Assembly: GCA_030706635.1 (NCBI GenBank)
Contig: JAUZOD010000014.1
Span: 16,063-80,062 of the forward strand
DNA from: Bacteroidota bacterium
Lineage (GTDB): Bacteria; Bacteroidota; Bacteroidia; Chitinophagales; Chitinophagaceae
Direction: 5' to 3'
Length of the DNA stretch: 64,000 bases
Part shown: piece after piece, positions 7,979-17,561 of the stretch
Layout: every line of letters starts with the position of its first letter
Numbering within the stretch: the first letter of the stretch is position 1
The notes under the pieces: model-generated
What the model was told of the DNA's origin: nothing
Database searches by the model: none
The model's input: the letters and a program-made list of their open reading frames with translations, nothing else
Program-made: the position numbers and the translations under genes

Positions 7979-9481
7979 TCACATCACGATCCACTGATGA
8001 CCATCTTTGGCGATCAGGGCCTCTGCATCTTCAGGCCCCCAGGATCCGGGCGCATAATTTGGGAAAGAAACCGGCGCTCTGTTTTTCCAGGCATCCTGGA
8101 TGGGCATAATGATTCTCCACGCAGCTTCCACCTGATCTTTCCGCATGAACAGCGTGGCATTTCCTTCCATGATATCCAGGAGCAGGGTTTCATAGGCTTC
8201 GGGCTCGTTGCCATCGTAAGCATCTTTATAACGGAAAATCATGTCCACAGGGTTCAGCGTCATGGATTGCCCGGGCCGTTTGGACTGAAAACGAAGGCGG
8301 ATATCCATCTCCGGCTGAATACTGATGGTGAGCCGGTTTGGACGCCAGGTTTCGGCCGCTTCCGGAGGGAACGCATAACTGGGTGCCGGGCGGAACTGAA
8401 TATTGATCACCGTTGTTTTCTCGTGTAATCTTTTTCCGGTACGGATATAAAACGGTACATCCTGCCAGCGCCAGTTGTCAATATAAAACTTCACGGCGGC
8501 AAAAGTGTCTGTTGCAGATTTGGGATCCACATTCTTTTCTTCCCGGTAGGCTGGTACTTTTTCGCCTTCCATCCATCCGGCATCATACTGCCCGCGTACT
8601 GCATATCTGCTTACTTCATCCTTTCCGATCCTGCGGATGGCATTCAGCACATCTACCTTCTTATTACGGATCTCATCAGCGTCGAAAGACACAGGCGCTT
8701 CCATGGCGATCATGCAGATAAGCTGGAGGATATGGTTCTGAACCATATCCCGCAGGGCGCCGGCGCCTTCGTAATAAGCACCGCGGCCTTCCGAACCAAC
8801 GGTTTCTGCCGCCGTGATCTGAACATGATCAATATAATTCCGGTTCCAAAGCGGTTCAAAAAGTGCATTAGCGAACCGCAGGGCGATAATATTCTGAACG
8901 GTTTCTTTTCCGAGATAATGATCGATGCGGTAGATCTGTTTTTCATCAAACATGCTCATGAGCAATTCATTCAATTCGTGCGCGCTTTCCAGATCATGTC
9001 CGAAGGGCTTTTCAATAACGATGCGCGTATTGGATTTATCGGGGGAGATATGTTTTTTTCCTAATTTTTTGGCAATATCGGGAACCAGCTGCGGAGCCAC
9101 TGCCATATAAAAGATGATGTTCGGATGTGCACCGAATGCTGCCTGCTTTTCTTTGATGACTTCGCTGATCTGGTTGTATTCTTCATCTTTTTCAGCGTCC
9201 ATTTTCAGATAAGACACATGCTGGGAGAAGGCTTGCCACTGGGCATCGGCCACATCCTTTCTCCTGCTGAATTGTTTGATCCCTTCCAGCAGGTGGGCCC
9301 GGTAGTTCTCATCCGAATATTCACTTCTCCCAATGCCGATCACGGTAAATTTATCCGGCATCCATTCGTCAATAAACAGATTGTAAATAGCGGGAGAAAG
9401 TTTCCGGTAATTCAGATCACCGCTTCCTCCAAAAATAAAGATGATGGTCGCGGAAGGTCTTTTATGATTTTGATTTTCCAT
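7979..9481 (-). CDS. zwf: Glucose-6-phosphate 1-dehydrogenase
   Basis: A 500-residue cytosolic enzyme that oxidises glucose-6-phosphate to the 6-phosphogluconolactone, making NADPH. The nucleotide-binding loop IFGGSGDLNYRKL is near residue 15. The catalytic RIDHYLGKETVQN, with the His in the middle, is about residue 185, and the IRTGKRL segment follows in the second half. The frame is open for 27 codons further upstream, but the ATG at 9481 gives the normal N-terminus (MENQNHKRPSATIIF) and lies 7 bp after the gnd stop. Confidence 0.95.
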   Translation of the reverse strand: MENQNHKRPSATIIFIFGGSGDLNYRKLSPAIYNLFIDEWMPDKFTVIGIGRSEYSDENYRAHLLEGIKQFSRRKDVADAQWQAFSQHVSYLKMDAEKDEEYNQISEVIKEKQAAFGAHPNIIFYMAVAPQLVPDIAKKLGKKHISPDKSNTRIVIEKPFGHDLESAHELNELLMSMFDEKQIYRIDHYLGKETVQNIIALRFANALFEPLWNRNYIDHVQITAAETVGSEGRGAYYEGAGALRDMVQNHILQLICMIAMEAPVSFDADEIRNKKVDVLNAIRRIGKDEVSRYAVRGQYDAGWMEGEKVPAYREEKNVDPKSATDTFAAVKFYIDNWRWQDVPFYIRTGKRLHEKTTVINIQFRPAPSYAFPPEAAETWRPNRLTISIQPEMDIRLRFQSKRPGQSMTLNPVDMIFRYKDAYDGNEPEAYETLLLDIMEGNATLFMRKDQVEAAWRIIMPIQDAWKNRAPVSFPNYAPGSWGPEDAEALIAKDGHQWIVM

Positions 9482-9488
9482 GATTGCT

Positions 9489-10916
9489 TTAATTGTCAAA
9501 TGATGCCCATTCGGTATGAAAGATGCCGGGCATATCCACGCGCTGGTAAGTGTGTGCTCCAAAATAATCCCGCTGAGCCTGGATCAGGTTGGTTGGTAGT
9601 TGCTCGCTGCGATAAGCTTCGAAATAACAGAGGGAGGTCATGAGACCCGCTACCGGAAATCCGGTTTGTACAGTATGCATGATCACGGTGCGCAGGTGTT
9701 GTTGTTTTGCCTGGATCAGGGCAGCTATATTTTTATCAAGCAGCAGATTGGGCAGGTTCGGATTTTCCTGAAAGGCGGTATAGAATATTTCCAGCATGGC
9801 AGCGCGTATAATACATCCCCCGCGCCAGATGCGGACCACCTCGGGGAGTGGGATATCCATCTGTAATTCTGAAGAGGCTTTATGCAGCAACGCCAGTCCC
9901 TGCGCATAACAAACGATCATAGAAAAATAAAGTGAATCTGCCAATTGCTGAATGAATACTTCTCTGGGAACTTCAATTTTAAAGTGGGTGGATTTGTACA
10001 GGGCAGCGGCCTGAATTCTTTCCTCTTTGGCAGCAGAAAGATCGCGAAGTGAAACCGCGATATCAATAACCGGAACGGGGATACCCAGATCCATGGAATC
10101 CTGGGAGGTCCATTTTCCGGTACCCTTGGCGCCGGCCCTGTCGAGAATCATATCCACCAGCCGGTTCTCTGTTTTATCGTCGGCCTGAAGGAAAATATCC
10201 CGGGTAATCTCCACGAGATAGGATTGTAGCTCACCTTCATTCCAGTTTTTATATACTTTATGCAGTTCGTCGTTGTTGAGTCCTTCTCCTTCGTGCAACA
10301 GCTGATAAGTTTCGCTGATTAGTTGCATAATAGCATATTCAATCCCATTATGAACCATTTTTACATAGTGACCTGCCGCGCCTTTACCGAGATGGGCAAC
10401 ACAAGCGCTTCCATTCACTTTGGCAGCCACAGCTTCCAGGATGTGTTTTACCTGGGCATAGGCTTCAGGATCCCCGCCCGGCATAATACTGGGGCCGGTG
10501 CGTGCGCCATGTTCTCCGCCAGAAATGCCAATGCCCATAAAATGAAAGCCTTTATCCCGGACAAAATTCACCCGCCGCAGCGTATCTGTATAATGGGAGT
10601 TCCCCCCATCTATGATGATATCTCCTTTCTCAAGCAGGGGAAGCAGGGAATTGATCACGTCGTCCACCGGTTTGCCGGCCGGAACAAGCATCATGATTTT
10701 CCTGGGGACTCCCAGTTGCTTCACCATTTCCTCCAGGGTATCAACACCCTTTACCGTTGTACCCGGCGTGGCCGAGGTTTCCAATAATTTTCCTTTTTGA
10801 AGGTCTTTGTCAAAGCCAATAGCCTTAAATCCATGATCAGCCATATTCAGCAACAGATTTCTGCCCATCGTACCTAAACCGATCATGCCAAAGTCGAACA
10901 GATTATTTTTTTCCAT
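9489..10916 (-). CDS. gnd: 6-phosphogluconate dehydrogenase, decarboxylating
   Basis: A 475-residue NADP-dependent enzyme that converts 6-phosphogluconate to ribulose-5-phosphate and CO2. The Rossmann loop is GMIGLGTMGRNLLLN. The substrate motif is GIGISGGEHGARTGPSIMPG, and the all-helical domain holds GTGKWTSQDSMDLGIPVP. The C-terminal DYFGAHTYQRVD is also standard. The start at 10916 fits the family; the open frame upstream does not look coding. First gene of the gnd-zwf-pgl operon, with a good -7 element at 10935-10942. Confidence 0.96.
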   Translation of the reverse strand: MEKNNLFDFGMIGLGTMGRNLLLNMADHGFKAIGFDKDLQKGKLLETSATPGTTVKGVDTLEEMVKQLGVPRKIMMLVPAGKPVDDVINSLLPLLEKGDIIIDGGNSHYTDTLRRVNFVRDKGFHFMGIGISGGEHGARTGPSIMPGGDPEAYAQVKHILEAVAAKVNGSACVAHLGKGAAGHYVKMVHNGIEYAIMQLISETYQLLHEGEGLNNDELHKVYKNWNEGELQSYLVEITRDIFLQADDKTENRLVDMILDRAGAKGTGKWTSQDSMDLGIPVPVIDIAVSLRDLSAAKEERIQAAALYKSTHFKIEVPREVFIQQLADSLYFSMIVCYAQGLALLHKASSELQMDIPLPEVVRIWRGGCIIRAAMLEIFYTAFQENPNLPNLLLDKNIAALIQAKQQHLRTVIMHTVQTGFPVAGLMTSLCYFEAYRSEQLPTNLIQAQRDYFGAHTYQRVDMPGIFHTEWASFDN

Positions 10917-11241
10917 GCGCGTATTAAAAGGTCCCAAAATTAGGTATTTTATAGAAAGATCGTGATGGACCTCTGTGTAGCTATCCAAATCCGGGCCACA
11001 CAGGCAAGCCGGCATCGCTTGTGCACCCGCTAAAATGCTTGGAGTTACAAGAAAAACTTTCTATTTTTAACTGCCCGTGCTAAGTTGTTTCACTCCGTTG
11101 CATTCCATACCTATTAAGAGCTTCACGTGTTCCCTTATATCCTTGGAATTGGTTCCTGAAACATTTCCTGAATTGATGAATGATTGTTATTGCCGTTGAA
11201 TCTGGTTATGGAAAATTTTGGTTCAAATTCAACAAGCTAAG
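10917..11241. other. Intergenic region between gnd and the PQQ-like secreted protein
   Basis: This 325-bp gap between divergent genes holds the gnd -7 element and otherwise no gene or structured RNA that I can support. Several A/T tracts precede the start at 11242, but no clean promoter for that gene is visible. Confidence 0.5.
10935..10942 (-). promoter_or_regulatory. -7 element of the gnd-zwf-pgl operon
   Basis: On the minus strand the sequence is TAATTTTG, an exact match to TAnnTTTG, 19 bp before the gnd ATG. A -33 TTG at the right distance was not seen. Confidence 0.45.
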
Positions 11242-14200
11242 ATGATGAAGAAATTTACCCGGTATGCTTCCCTGTGCCTCTGTTTTTTCCTGCACATTGG
11301 GCCTGGATATTCGCAAACGGATGTGTTGACGCAGCATAACGACCTGAACCGGACGGGATGGAATCCCACGGAAACCATTCTCAACCAATCCAACGTCACC
11401 CCAACCAATTTCGGTCTTTTATATAAACGGACGGTGGATGATCAGATCTATGCCCAACCTCTGATCGTTAGCGGCGTGACCATTGGCGGCGTAAAGAAAA
11501 ATGTGGTTTATGTGGCTACGGTGAAAAATACTATTTATGCTTTTGACGCCGACGATGGTACCCTCGATCCCTACTGGACGCGGAATTTTACCCCTGCTGG
11601 TGAAACAGTTCCCAATGCTGGCGATGTTCATGCTTCTCTCTGCGGATTTGGTTATACCGATTTTCAGGCTGTTTATGGTCTTGGCCAGGCAGGAAGTTTT
11701 GGCATTGTGGGCACGCCGGTTATTGATAAGTCAACCAATACCCTGTATTTTGTCAGTCGCTACCGGGACCTGACCGTAGATAATACCTTGCAGGGTTCCA
11801 ACGGGCACTTTGACGATCCCGACTGGTCTTCTGCAGGGTTTTATCAGCAGTTTCATGCTATTGATCTGAGCACGGGGGCTGATAAGTTTAACAGCCCGGT
11901 AACCATCACCGCTCAGGTCAATGGAACGGGTGAAGGCGGAACGGTAATTCAATTTGATCCACGCCGTGAAAATCAGCGGGGCGGACTTACCCTCTCCAAC
12001 GGGATCGTGTACATTGCTTATTCCGGGCATTGTGACATGAACAATTACCACGGCTGGATTCTGGGATATAACGCGGCCGATCTCACAGATCAAAAGATTC
12101 GCTATGTTACCACGCCGAATGACGGCCGCGGCGGAATCTGGATGAGTGGAGCGGGTTTGGCGGCGGATAGCAGCGGGAACCTCTACTTTTCCTCCGGAAA
12201 CGGGAGTAGCGGAAGTAATTCCGGAGATCCCGGCAACGTGGCATTGAGCGTGGTGAAAGTTACCCCGGATTTAACCAATCACACATTAACCAATGTTTCC
12301 TGGTTCAAACGAACCACTTACGACGGCGATAATCAAAGTGATCTTGATTTTGGAACCGGCGTCGTGCTGATTCCCGGATCCAATATGCTGGTTACGGCTC
12401 ACAAAAGCGGAATCATCTATTTATTGAAACAAAATATCCCGGCACCCGGTGGTGAATACCACGAAGCGTCTCCCAATTTCCTGTCGTCCTATGATCTGGG
12501 TGTTGGCAGCTCGGCGCAAGGTCATTCCTCTCTTACTTATTTCGGAGGTGTTCCAACCCAGTATATTTACCAGTTTTCGGAATACACCCATATAAAGGCT
12601 TTCCCGGTCAATGCGGCCGGCCAAACATTGGGCACGCCGATATCCAATACCTCGGTGCCGACCAATATTAATCTGGACGGGGGATATATGTCGGTCAGTT
12701 CAAACGGCACCGATCCCTCAAGCGCTATTCTCTGGGTCAGTCATTTAACAGGAAGCGGGGGTGCTTTGCACGCCCTTAAAGCAAACGATATAACCCAGGA
12801 ATTATGGAACTCGGATGCCAATCCAAATGATCTGCTGGGGCGTTATGCCAAAATGACCTGTGTTTCGGTTGCTAACGGAAAGGTATATGCGCCAACATTT
12901 ACCAACAGCCTGAACGTTTATGGATTGCTGGCGGCCAATACCCGCTGTGTTAATAATGTGGCATTAAATAAAACAGTTACTGCTTCGTCTTCGGATCCTA
13001 ATTTCCCCGCTTCCAATATAACCGATGGCAATCCCCCCGGCACACCATCCACCCGGTGGGCGATAAGCGCCTTCACGCATCCGCAATTCGCCTACGTGGA
13101 TCTTGGACAGCGTTACGATATCTGTAAGGTGCAGATTTACTGGAACAATATCAATGACTTTGCCCAGGATTTTACGGTGGATATTTCGGACGATGCCGTA
13201 AACTGGACCACGATAAATACGGTGACCGGTAATTCATTTGCCGGAAGCCCGTTTTTAAATGAATTTAACGAGCACAGTACCGGCCGGTACGTAAGGATGA
13301 ATGCCACCGGTTTTGCTTCTTTATCCATAGCGGAGATGCTGGTATTCGGATCTCCGGCGAGCAATTGTGTTCCGCCTGCCCTGGCCAATATGACGGTAAC
13401 CAACATTACTCAAAATTCGGCTACCCTGAACTGGAAACCGGTTACCGGGATAACCGATTATATTGTTAAGTACCGGGGACCGACGGTTAGTAGTTATATT
13501 ACCCGTCATGTGCAGGATCTTTCCGGCTCCGGAAATACTCTGAGTATGAATATCGCAGGTCTTACCTGCGGGTTCACTTATGAGTTTGATGCGCAGTCAG
13601 ACTGCGGAAGCGGTGTGGTCAGCGCGCCCTCTGTTCAATTGTTTACTGCTTTGAATTGCAGCTCGCCCTGCACAAATCTGACGCGGTTTTACCATGGGGA
13701 TCTGGGAGATATACAAACCGCTGGCATGTCTTGTTACAACAGTCCTACGTTTACGGTATCGGGTGCCGGAACCGGCATAGGTGGCAATGGAGATCAGTTC
13801 CAGTTCAACTATACCAGTCTGGACAAAGATGAAGAATTCATTGTACATGTAGCAACACAGGATCAGGTTGGCCCTTCGAATAAGAATCTGGCAGGCATCA
13901 TGATGCGTGATAGCGTTACGGATATTTCCCGGTTTATATTCATTGGGAAAACGGGCGATAATAATCTTTCCCTGATATACCGGCCTGTTACCGGTGGCGC
14001 AGCCGTAAGCTCTGCCATACCCAACAGCAGCAATGCCAACTATTTCAGAATCGTTAAGGCTGGAACCACCTACAGTGCATTTTATGGGAACAGCAGTGCC
14101 GGACCCTGGACGCAAATGGGCACGATTCAGGATCTCGGATTCGGGACCCAGACCATTTATATCGGGATGGCTGTGTCCAGTCTGAACTCCACAACACTCT

Positions 14201-14778
14201 CCACAGCCACTTTTGATAATTTGCTGGAGAATTCGACGAATCTGCCCGTGCAGTTGCTGAATTTTACGGCTGTTAATGTCCAGAATCAATATATCTCGCT
14301 GACCTGGCAAACGGCTACGGAGGAAAACAATGATCACTTTGATGTGGAACGAAGCACCGATGGGATTACGTTCACTAAGATTGCTACCGTAAAGGCGGTC
14401 GGAAACAGCAGTACCCTTCAGTCTTACTCAGCCGCGGATAATGATCCGGCGCCCGGTATGGATTTCTACCGGTTGAAACAGGTGGATTCTGATGGTCATT
14501 TTGTTTATTCATCGGTGGACAGTGTCAAATTCGGTTCGGGAGATGGTCCCCTGGTATATCCGAATCCGGTTCATACGGTGATTACAGTGGTTCCAGGCAC
14601 CGACCTGATCCGGGAAATAGTGATCTACAATGTTCAGGGCAGGGCCGTGCAATTTGCCATGGGCAATTCCACCCTGGAGGAAATGAAAGTAAATGTTTAT
14701 GCCCTGCCTGCAGGCGTTTATATTTTAAAGGTCAAAACAGATCCGAAAATATACCAGTTTAAGATAATCAAAGACTAA
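11242..14778 (+). CDS. Secreted multidomain protein: PQQ-like propeller, discoidin, FN3 and T9SS tail
   Basis: 1178 residues from the ATG at 11242. A signal peptide (MMKKFTRYASLCLCFFLHIGPGYSQ) is followed by a PQQ-like beta-propeller over ~30-560 (repeats such as NVVYVATVKNTIYAFDADDG). Next come an F5/8-type (discoidin) carbohydrate-binding domain at ~565-695 (NKTVTASSSDPNFPASNITDG), an FN3 domain at ~700-795, a concanavalin-like domain at ~800-1000 and another beta-rich region. The type IX secretion tail begins VYPNPVHTVI, with IVIYNVQGRAV and GVYILKVKT. It should be exported by Sec, then displayed or released by T9SS. A surface binding or matrix role is inferred; no catalytic residues are evident. 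It stands alone, upstream of convergent cytochromes. Confidence 0.85.
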   Translation: MMKKFTRYASLCLCFFLHIGPGYSQTDVLTQHNDLNRTGWNPTETILNQSNVTPTNFGLLYKRTVDDQIYAQPLIVSGVTIGGVKKNVVYVATVKNTIYAFDADDGTLDPYWTRNFTPAGETVPNAGDVHASLCGFGYTDFQAVYGLGQAGSFGIVGTPVIDKSTNTLYFVSRYRDLTVDNTLQGSNGHFDDPDWSSAGFYQQFHAIDLSTGADKFNSPVTITAQVNGTGEGGTVIQFDPRRENQRGGLTLSNGIVYIAYSGHCDMNNYHGWILGYNAADLTDQKIRYVTTPNDGRGGIWMSGAGLAADSSGNLYFSSGNGSSGSNSGDPGNVALSVVKVTPDLTNHTLTNVSWFKRTTYDGDNQSDLDFGTGVVLIPGSNMLVTAHKSGIIYLLKQNIPAPGGEYHEASPNFLSSYDLGVGSSAQGHSSLTYFGGVPTQYIYQFSEYTHIKAFPVNAAGQTLGTPISNTSVPTNINLDGGYMSVSSNGTDPSSAILWVSHLTGSGGALHALKANDITQELWNSDANPNDLLGRYAKMTCVSVANGKVYAPTFTNSLNVYGLLAANTRCVNNVALNKTVTASSSDPNFPASNITDGNPPGTPSTRWAISAFTHPQFAYVDLGQRYDICKVQIYWNNINDFAQDFTVDISDDAVNWTTINTVTGNSFAGSPFLNEFNEHSTGRYVRMNATGFASLSIAEMLVFGSPASNCVPPALANMTVTNITQNSATLNWKPVTGITDYIVKYRGPTVSSYITRHVQDLSGSGNTLSMNIAGLTCGFTYEFDAQSDCGSGVVSAPSVQLFTALNCSSPCTNLTRFYHGDLGDIQTAGMSCYNSPTFTVSGAGTGIGGNGDQFQFNYTSLDKDEEFIVHVATQDQVGPSNKNLAGIMMRDSVTDISRFIFIGKTGDNNLSLIYRPVTGGAAVSSAIPNSSNANYFRIVKAGTTYSAFYGNSSAGPWTQMGTIQDLGFGTQTIYIGMAVSSLNSTTLSTATFDNLLENSTNLPVQLLNFTAVNVQNQYISLTWQTATEENNDHFDVERSTDGITFTKIATVKAVGNSSTLQSYSAADNDPAPGMDFYRLKQVDSDGHFVYSSVDSVKFGSGDGPLVYPNPVHTVITVVPGTDLIREIVIYNVQGRAVQFAMGNSTLEEMKVNVYALPAGVYILKVKTDPKIYQFKIIKD

Positions 14779-14787
14779 CAGCGCGGT

Positions 14788-15210
14788 TCATTTGGAAAGA
14801 GGCAGAATGGGAACCGGGTTGCCCTGATGACAGGTCTTACACCAGATCACCCCCCGGGTGGTCATGGTTCCTGTAAGCGAAGTATTGAAATATTTCTTGT
14901 TTAGCTTCATAGTCATTCGAAGCATTTCGCGGGCAATGCGTTTATTCCGGAGTTCATCGGAAACGTAATCAATGTTTAAAACATATCCGTTCTTTCTGCC
15001 GGGGTGACAGAATAAACAGTTTACGCCCAACTGAACACCAAAGCTTTCCATCACAAAATCCATATTATCGTCACTGATCTTTTTGGAGAGCACTTTCAGG
15101 TTTTTATAAACCGGCTTTTCTTCGTCCGGCGGCTTAGCAGCGAGTATCCCAAGCAGGGTGAACCCCAAAAGGCCCAGGAGTACATTGATTTTTTTTAAAG
15201 ATGGAGGCAT
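14788..15210 (-). CDS. Small exported c-type cytochrome, reaction-centre cytochrome subunit-like fold
   Basis: About 140 residues with an N-terminal hydrophobic anchor (KKINVLLGLLGFTLLGILAA) and two heme c attachment sites, CLFCH (~71-75) and CKTCH (~126-130). The region KNLKVLSKKISDDNMDFVM, followed by FGVQLGVNCLFCHPGRK, is the pattern of the CytoC_RC family, which non-photosynthetic Bacteroidetes also carry. It should be periplasmic or membrane-tethered and carry electrons. A paralogue lies 28 bp upstream on the same strand. The start at 15210 is preferred over 15231 because it sits right before the anchor. Confidence 0.8.
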   Translation of the reverse strand: MPPSLKKINVLLGLLGFTLLGILAAKPPDEEKPVYKNLKVLSKKISDDNMDFVMESFGVQLGVNCLFCHPGRKNGYVLNIDYVSDELRNKRIAREMLRMTMKLNKKYFNTSLTGTMTTRGVIWCKTCHQGNPVPILPLSK

Positions 15211-15237
15211 AAATGGAAAAATTCCCGGCACAGGTCG

Positions 15238-15642
15238 TCAATGATTGCCCGGATGTTCCCTTCCTCTGTGGCAGGTCATGCATTCCACGGTGGGGATTTG
15301 CTCATCTTCTTCGTTCCTGTTGTAGTTGAAATACTTTTTATTAATCTTGGCCGTCATTTTATACATCTTACGGGCAATATTCTTTTCCGGTTTTTCATCG
15401 CTGGCAAAATCGAGGTGATGGTTGCTGCTGTCCTTACTCGCCGCATGACAAAAATTGCATTTTACACCCAAAGCTTCTTTAAAATGATCCATCACTTTGT
15501 CCAGATCCTCCTTGCTGATGTTCTTCGGAAGTATTTTCAGATTTTTAAACTTATGCTCTTCCGGTGGTTTGGTAGCGGCTATACCGCCGATGATAACAAG
15601 ACTTAATATTAACGCTACTCCGGTTTTTCTGCTGAAGATCAT
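15238..15642 (-). CDS. Small exported c-type cytochrome, paralogue of the next gene
   Basis: 134 residues: an anchor or signal segment (KTGVALILSLVIIGGIAATK), then KNLKILPKNISKEDLDKVM and two heme sites, CNFCH and CMTCH. It aligns along its length with the gene at 14788-15210, so the pair is a tandem duplication. The frame is open for 72 more codons upstream, but those read as non-coding and the ATG at 15642 gives a clean signal. Which oxidase or dehydrogenase it serves is not shown here; no photosynthesis genes are present. Confidence 0.8.
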   Translation of the reverse strand: MIFSRKTGVALILSLVIIGGIAATKPPEEHKFKNLKILPKNISKEDLDKVMDHFKEALGVKCNFCHAASKDSSNHHLDFASDEKPEKNIARKMYKMTAKINKKYFNYNRNEEDEQIPTVECMTCHRGREHPGNH

Positions 15643-15781
15643 ATCATCTGATTTTAATTCTAAGCTAGTTAATATTTCTGAAAGCCTGATACGATGGAGA
15701 ATTAAAAAATGCAGTTGGGTGAAACGTTCTTCGGGAAATGCTGATCCCGATTGATTTTTTCCCTTATTTTGCATCCCCTTT

Positions 15782-16987
15782 ATGGTAAAAAAACAGGCTG
15801 CCATCGGATTTATTTTCATCACCCTGCTGATTGATGTCATCGGCTGGGGGCTGATCATTCCCGTTATGCCCCAGCTTATTTCCGGTTTGAAACATATTCC
15901 GGTGAATCAGGCGAGCAGGGAGGGTGGCTTGCTGCTTTTTGTTTATGCTTTTATGCAATTTATCTGTGCTCCCATTCTGGGTAATCTGAGTGATCAGTAT
16001 GGACGTCGCCCGGTACTGCTTTTTTCTTTATTTGGATTCGGGATAGACTATATATTTATGGGTTTTGCACCGTCCTTCGGATGGTTGTTCCTGGGCAGAA
16101 CCATTTCGGGTATTACCGGGGCGAGTTTTACCACTGCCTCGGCCTATATAGCGGATATCAGCGACGAGAAAACGCGGGCAAAAAATTTCGGTTTGGTGGG
16201 TGCAGCTTTTGGCCTCGGCTTTATTATCGGTCCCGCCATCGGTGGTTTGTTAAGTGGCTGGGGTATCCGTGCGCCATTTTATGCTGCCGCCATCCTTACC
16301 CTGATCAATTGGTTATACGGTTATTTTGTACTTCCGGAATCCCTGAGCCTGGAACATCGCCGTCAGTTTCAGTGGAAAAGGGCAAATCCGCTGGGCTCCC
16401 TGATGCACCTGAAAAATTATCCTGCACTTGGGGGACTGATCTTTTCCCTCGCGCTGGTTTATCTGGGCTCTCATGCCGTTCAAAGTAACTGGAGTTATTT
16501 TACGATGTACCGGTTCAAATGGACGGCCAAAACGGTGGGTATCTCTCTGGCGGTTGTGGGTGCCCTGGTAGCCCTGGTGCAGGGCGTGCTCATTCGCTGG
16601 ATTACCCCGAAAATCGGGAATAAAAGAAGTATTTATATCGGGCTGTTATTGTATGCCGGCGGAATGTTTCTCTTCGCTTTTGCTTCGCAAAGCTGGATGA
16701 TGTTTGTATTCCTGATCCCGTATTGTTTGGGAGGAATCGCAGGACCTGCTCTGCAAGCGACTATGTCCGGTCACGTTCCACCCAATGCGCAGGGCGAACT
16801 GCAGGGCGCCCTTACCAGCGTGATGAGTCTTACGGCCATTTTCGGACCGCTGCTCATGACCAATCTGTTTGCTTATTTTACCAGTGTACAGGCCCCCCTG
16901 TTATTCCCGGGCGCACCGTTCCTGCTCGGTGGACTGTTAATGTTAATAAGCAGCATGGTGGCCTATAAAAGTTTAAAACAGTATTGA
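15782..16987 (+). CDS. Major facilitator superfamily exporter, TetA/TCR-like
   Basis: A 401-residue protein with 12 predicted membrane helices. Motif A between helices 2 and 3 is present as [14 protein letters not shown]. The N-terminus [18 protein letters not shown] and the motif-C-like [17 protein letters not shown] are typical of the drug:H+ antiporter group that includes tetracycline exporters. The substrate cannot be assigned; a class label is safer than resistance. It stands alone, and its stop overlaps the promoter of the RRM gene. Confidence 0.88.
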   Translation: MVKKQAAIGFIFITLLIDVIGWGLIIPVMPQLISGLKHIPVNQASREGGLLLFVYAFMQFICAPILGNLSDQYGRRPVLLFSLFGFGIDYIFMGFAPSFGWLFLGRTISGITGASFTTASAYIADISDEKTRAKNFGLVGAAFGLGFIIGPAIGGLLSGWGIRAPFYAAAILTLINWLYGYFVLPESLSLEHRRQFQWKRANPLGSLMHLKNYPALGGLIFSLALVYLGSHAVQSNWSYFTMYRFKWTAKTVGISLAVVGALVALVQGVLIRWITPKIGNKRSIYIGLLLYAGGMFLFAFASQSWMMFVFLIPYCLGGIAGPALQATMSGHVPPNAQGELQGALTSVMSLTAIFGPLLMTNLFAYFTSVQAPLLFPGAPFLLGGLLMLISSMVAYKSLKQY

Positions 16988-17013
16988 TATTCCGGAAATT
17001 CCGCGTATATTTG
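16984..17013 (+). promoter_or_regulatory. Promoter of the RRM protein gene
   Basis: TTG at 16984-16986, a 19-bp spacer and TATATTTG at 17006-17013 match the Bacteroidetes sigma-A promoter exactly. Transcription would start near 17020, giving a leader of about 120 nt before the ATG at 17143. The -33 element overlaps the stop codon of the MFS gene. Confidence 0.65.
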
Positions 17014-17142
17014 CAGCGTTAAGTTGATAGGCATTTAGTAAGTAAACAAACATTCTGCTACGCAATCTTCAGTACGGTTAGTTGGTCTTCTTTACTCCTG
17101 CTTTTTGTCAGCTGTATTTTTTAATTAATCTTTTATTTAAGT

Positions 17143-17472
17143 ATGAACATTTATGTTTCAAATTTAAGCTTCAACGTAACCGATGAAGACTTAAACGAGT
17201 ATTTTGCAGAGTACGGTGAAGTTTCATCTGCTAAAGTTATTTTAGACAAGTTCACTCAGAAATCACGTGGATTTGCCTTTGTTGAAATGTCAGACGAAGA
17301 AGCTGCAAAAAAAGCAATCCAGGAACTGGATGGCGCTTCAGTAGATGGCAGAACAATCAATGTTTCTGTCGCTAAACCCCGCGAAGAACGCACTGGCGGC
17401 GGCGGTAACAGAACCGGCGGTGGCGGTGGTAATTTCCAGAAGAGAAATAACTTCAGCAACAGCAGATATTAA
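17143..17472 (+). CDS. RRM-type RNA-binding protein with Gly-rich tail
   Basis: A 109-residue protein with one RNA recognition motif: RNP2 IYVSNL (residues 2-7) and RNP1 SRGFAFVEM (~42-50). A Gly/Arg/Asn-rich flexible tail follows (EERTGGGGNRTGGGGGN, then FQKRNNFSNSRY). Such small RRM proteins are abundant in Bacteroidetes and cyanobacteria and are often linked to cold or global post-transcriptional control. The gene has its own promoter, a long AT-rich leader that could carry control elements, and a strong terminator. It is monocistronic. Confidence 0.92.
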   Translation: MNIYVSNLSFNVTDEDLNEYFAEYGEVSSAKVILDKFTQKSRGFAFVEMSDEEAAKKAIQELDGASVDGRTINVSVAKPREERTGGGGNRTGGGGGNFQKRNNFSNSRY

Positions 17473-17485
17473 TCTCCTTTAGTTA

Positions 17486-17534
17486 AATAGCCGTTGGTTC
17501 AGGAGATAATCCTGAATCAACGGCTATTTTTTTT
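17486..17534. terminator. Intrinsic terminator, RRM gene (shared with convergent lipoprotein gene)
   Basis: A ~19-bp near-perfect hairpin, AAATAGCCGTTGGTTCAGGA with its inverse, loops at ATAA and ends in a run of T to 17534. It sits between convergent genes. The weaker A-run on the left could allow some termination from the other side. Confidence 0.85.
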
Positions 17535-17561
17535 AGAAAAACAATCCATCTGAAACCGGTT

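Noticed and set aside
7979..9562. Zwf start at 9562 and Gnd start at 11015
   Set aside because: These longer forms add sequence without family similarity; the internal ATGs at 9481 and 10916 give the normal N-termini.
13597..14337. 246-codon minus-strand frame
   Set aside because: Antisense to the secreted propeller/discoidin protein. Its residues are typical of reversed beta-rich coding sequence.
14788..15642. Photosynthesis cluster
   Set aside because: The cytochromes share the reaction-centre cytochrome fold, but no reaction-centre or pigment genes are present, and the family is common in heterotrophic Bacteroidetes.
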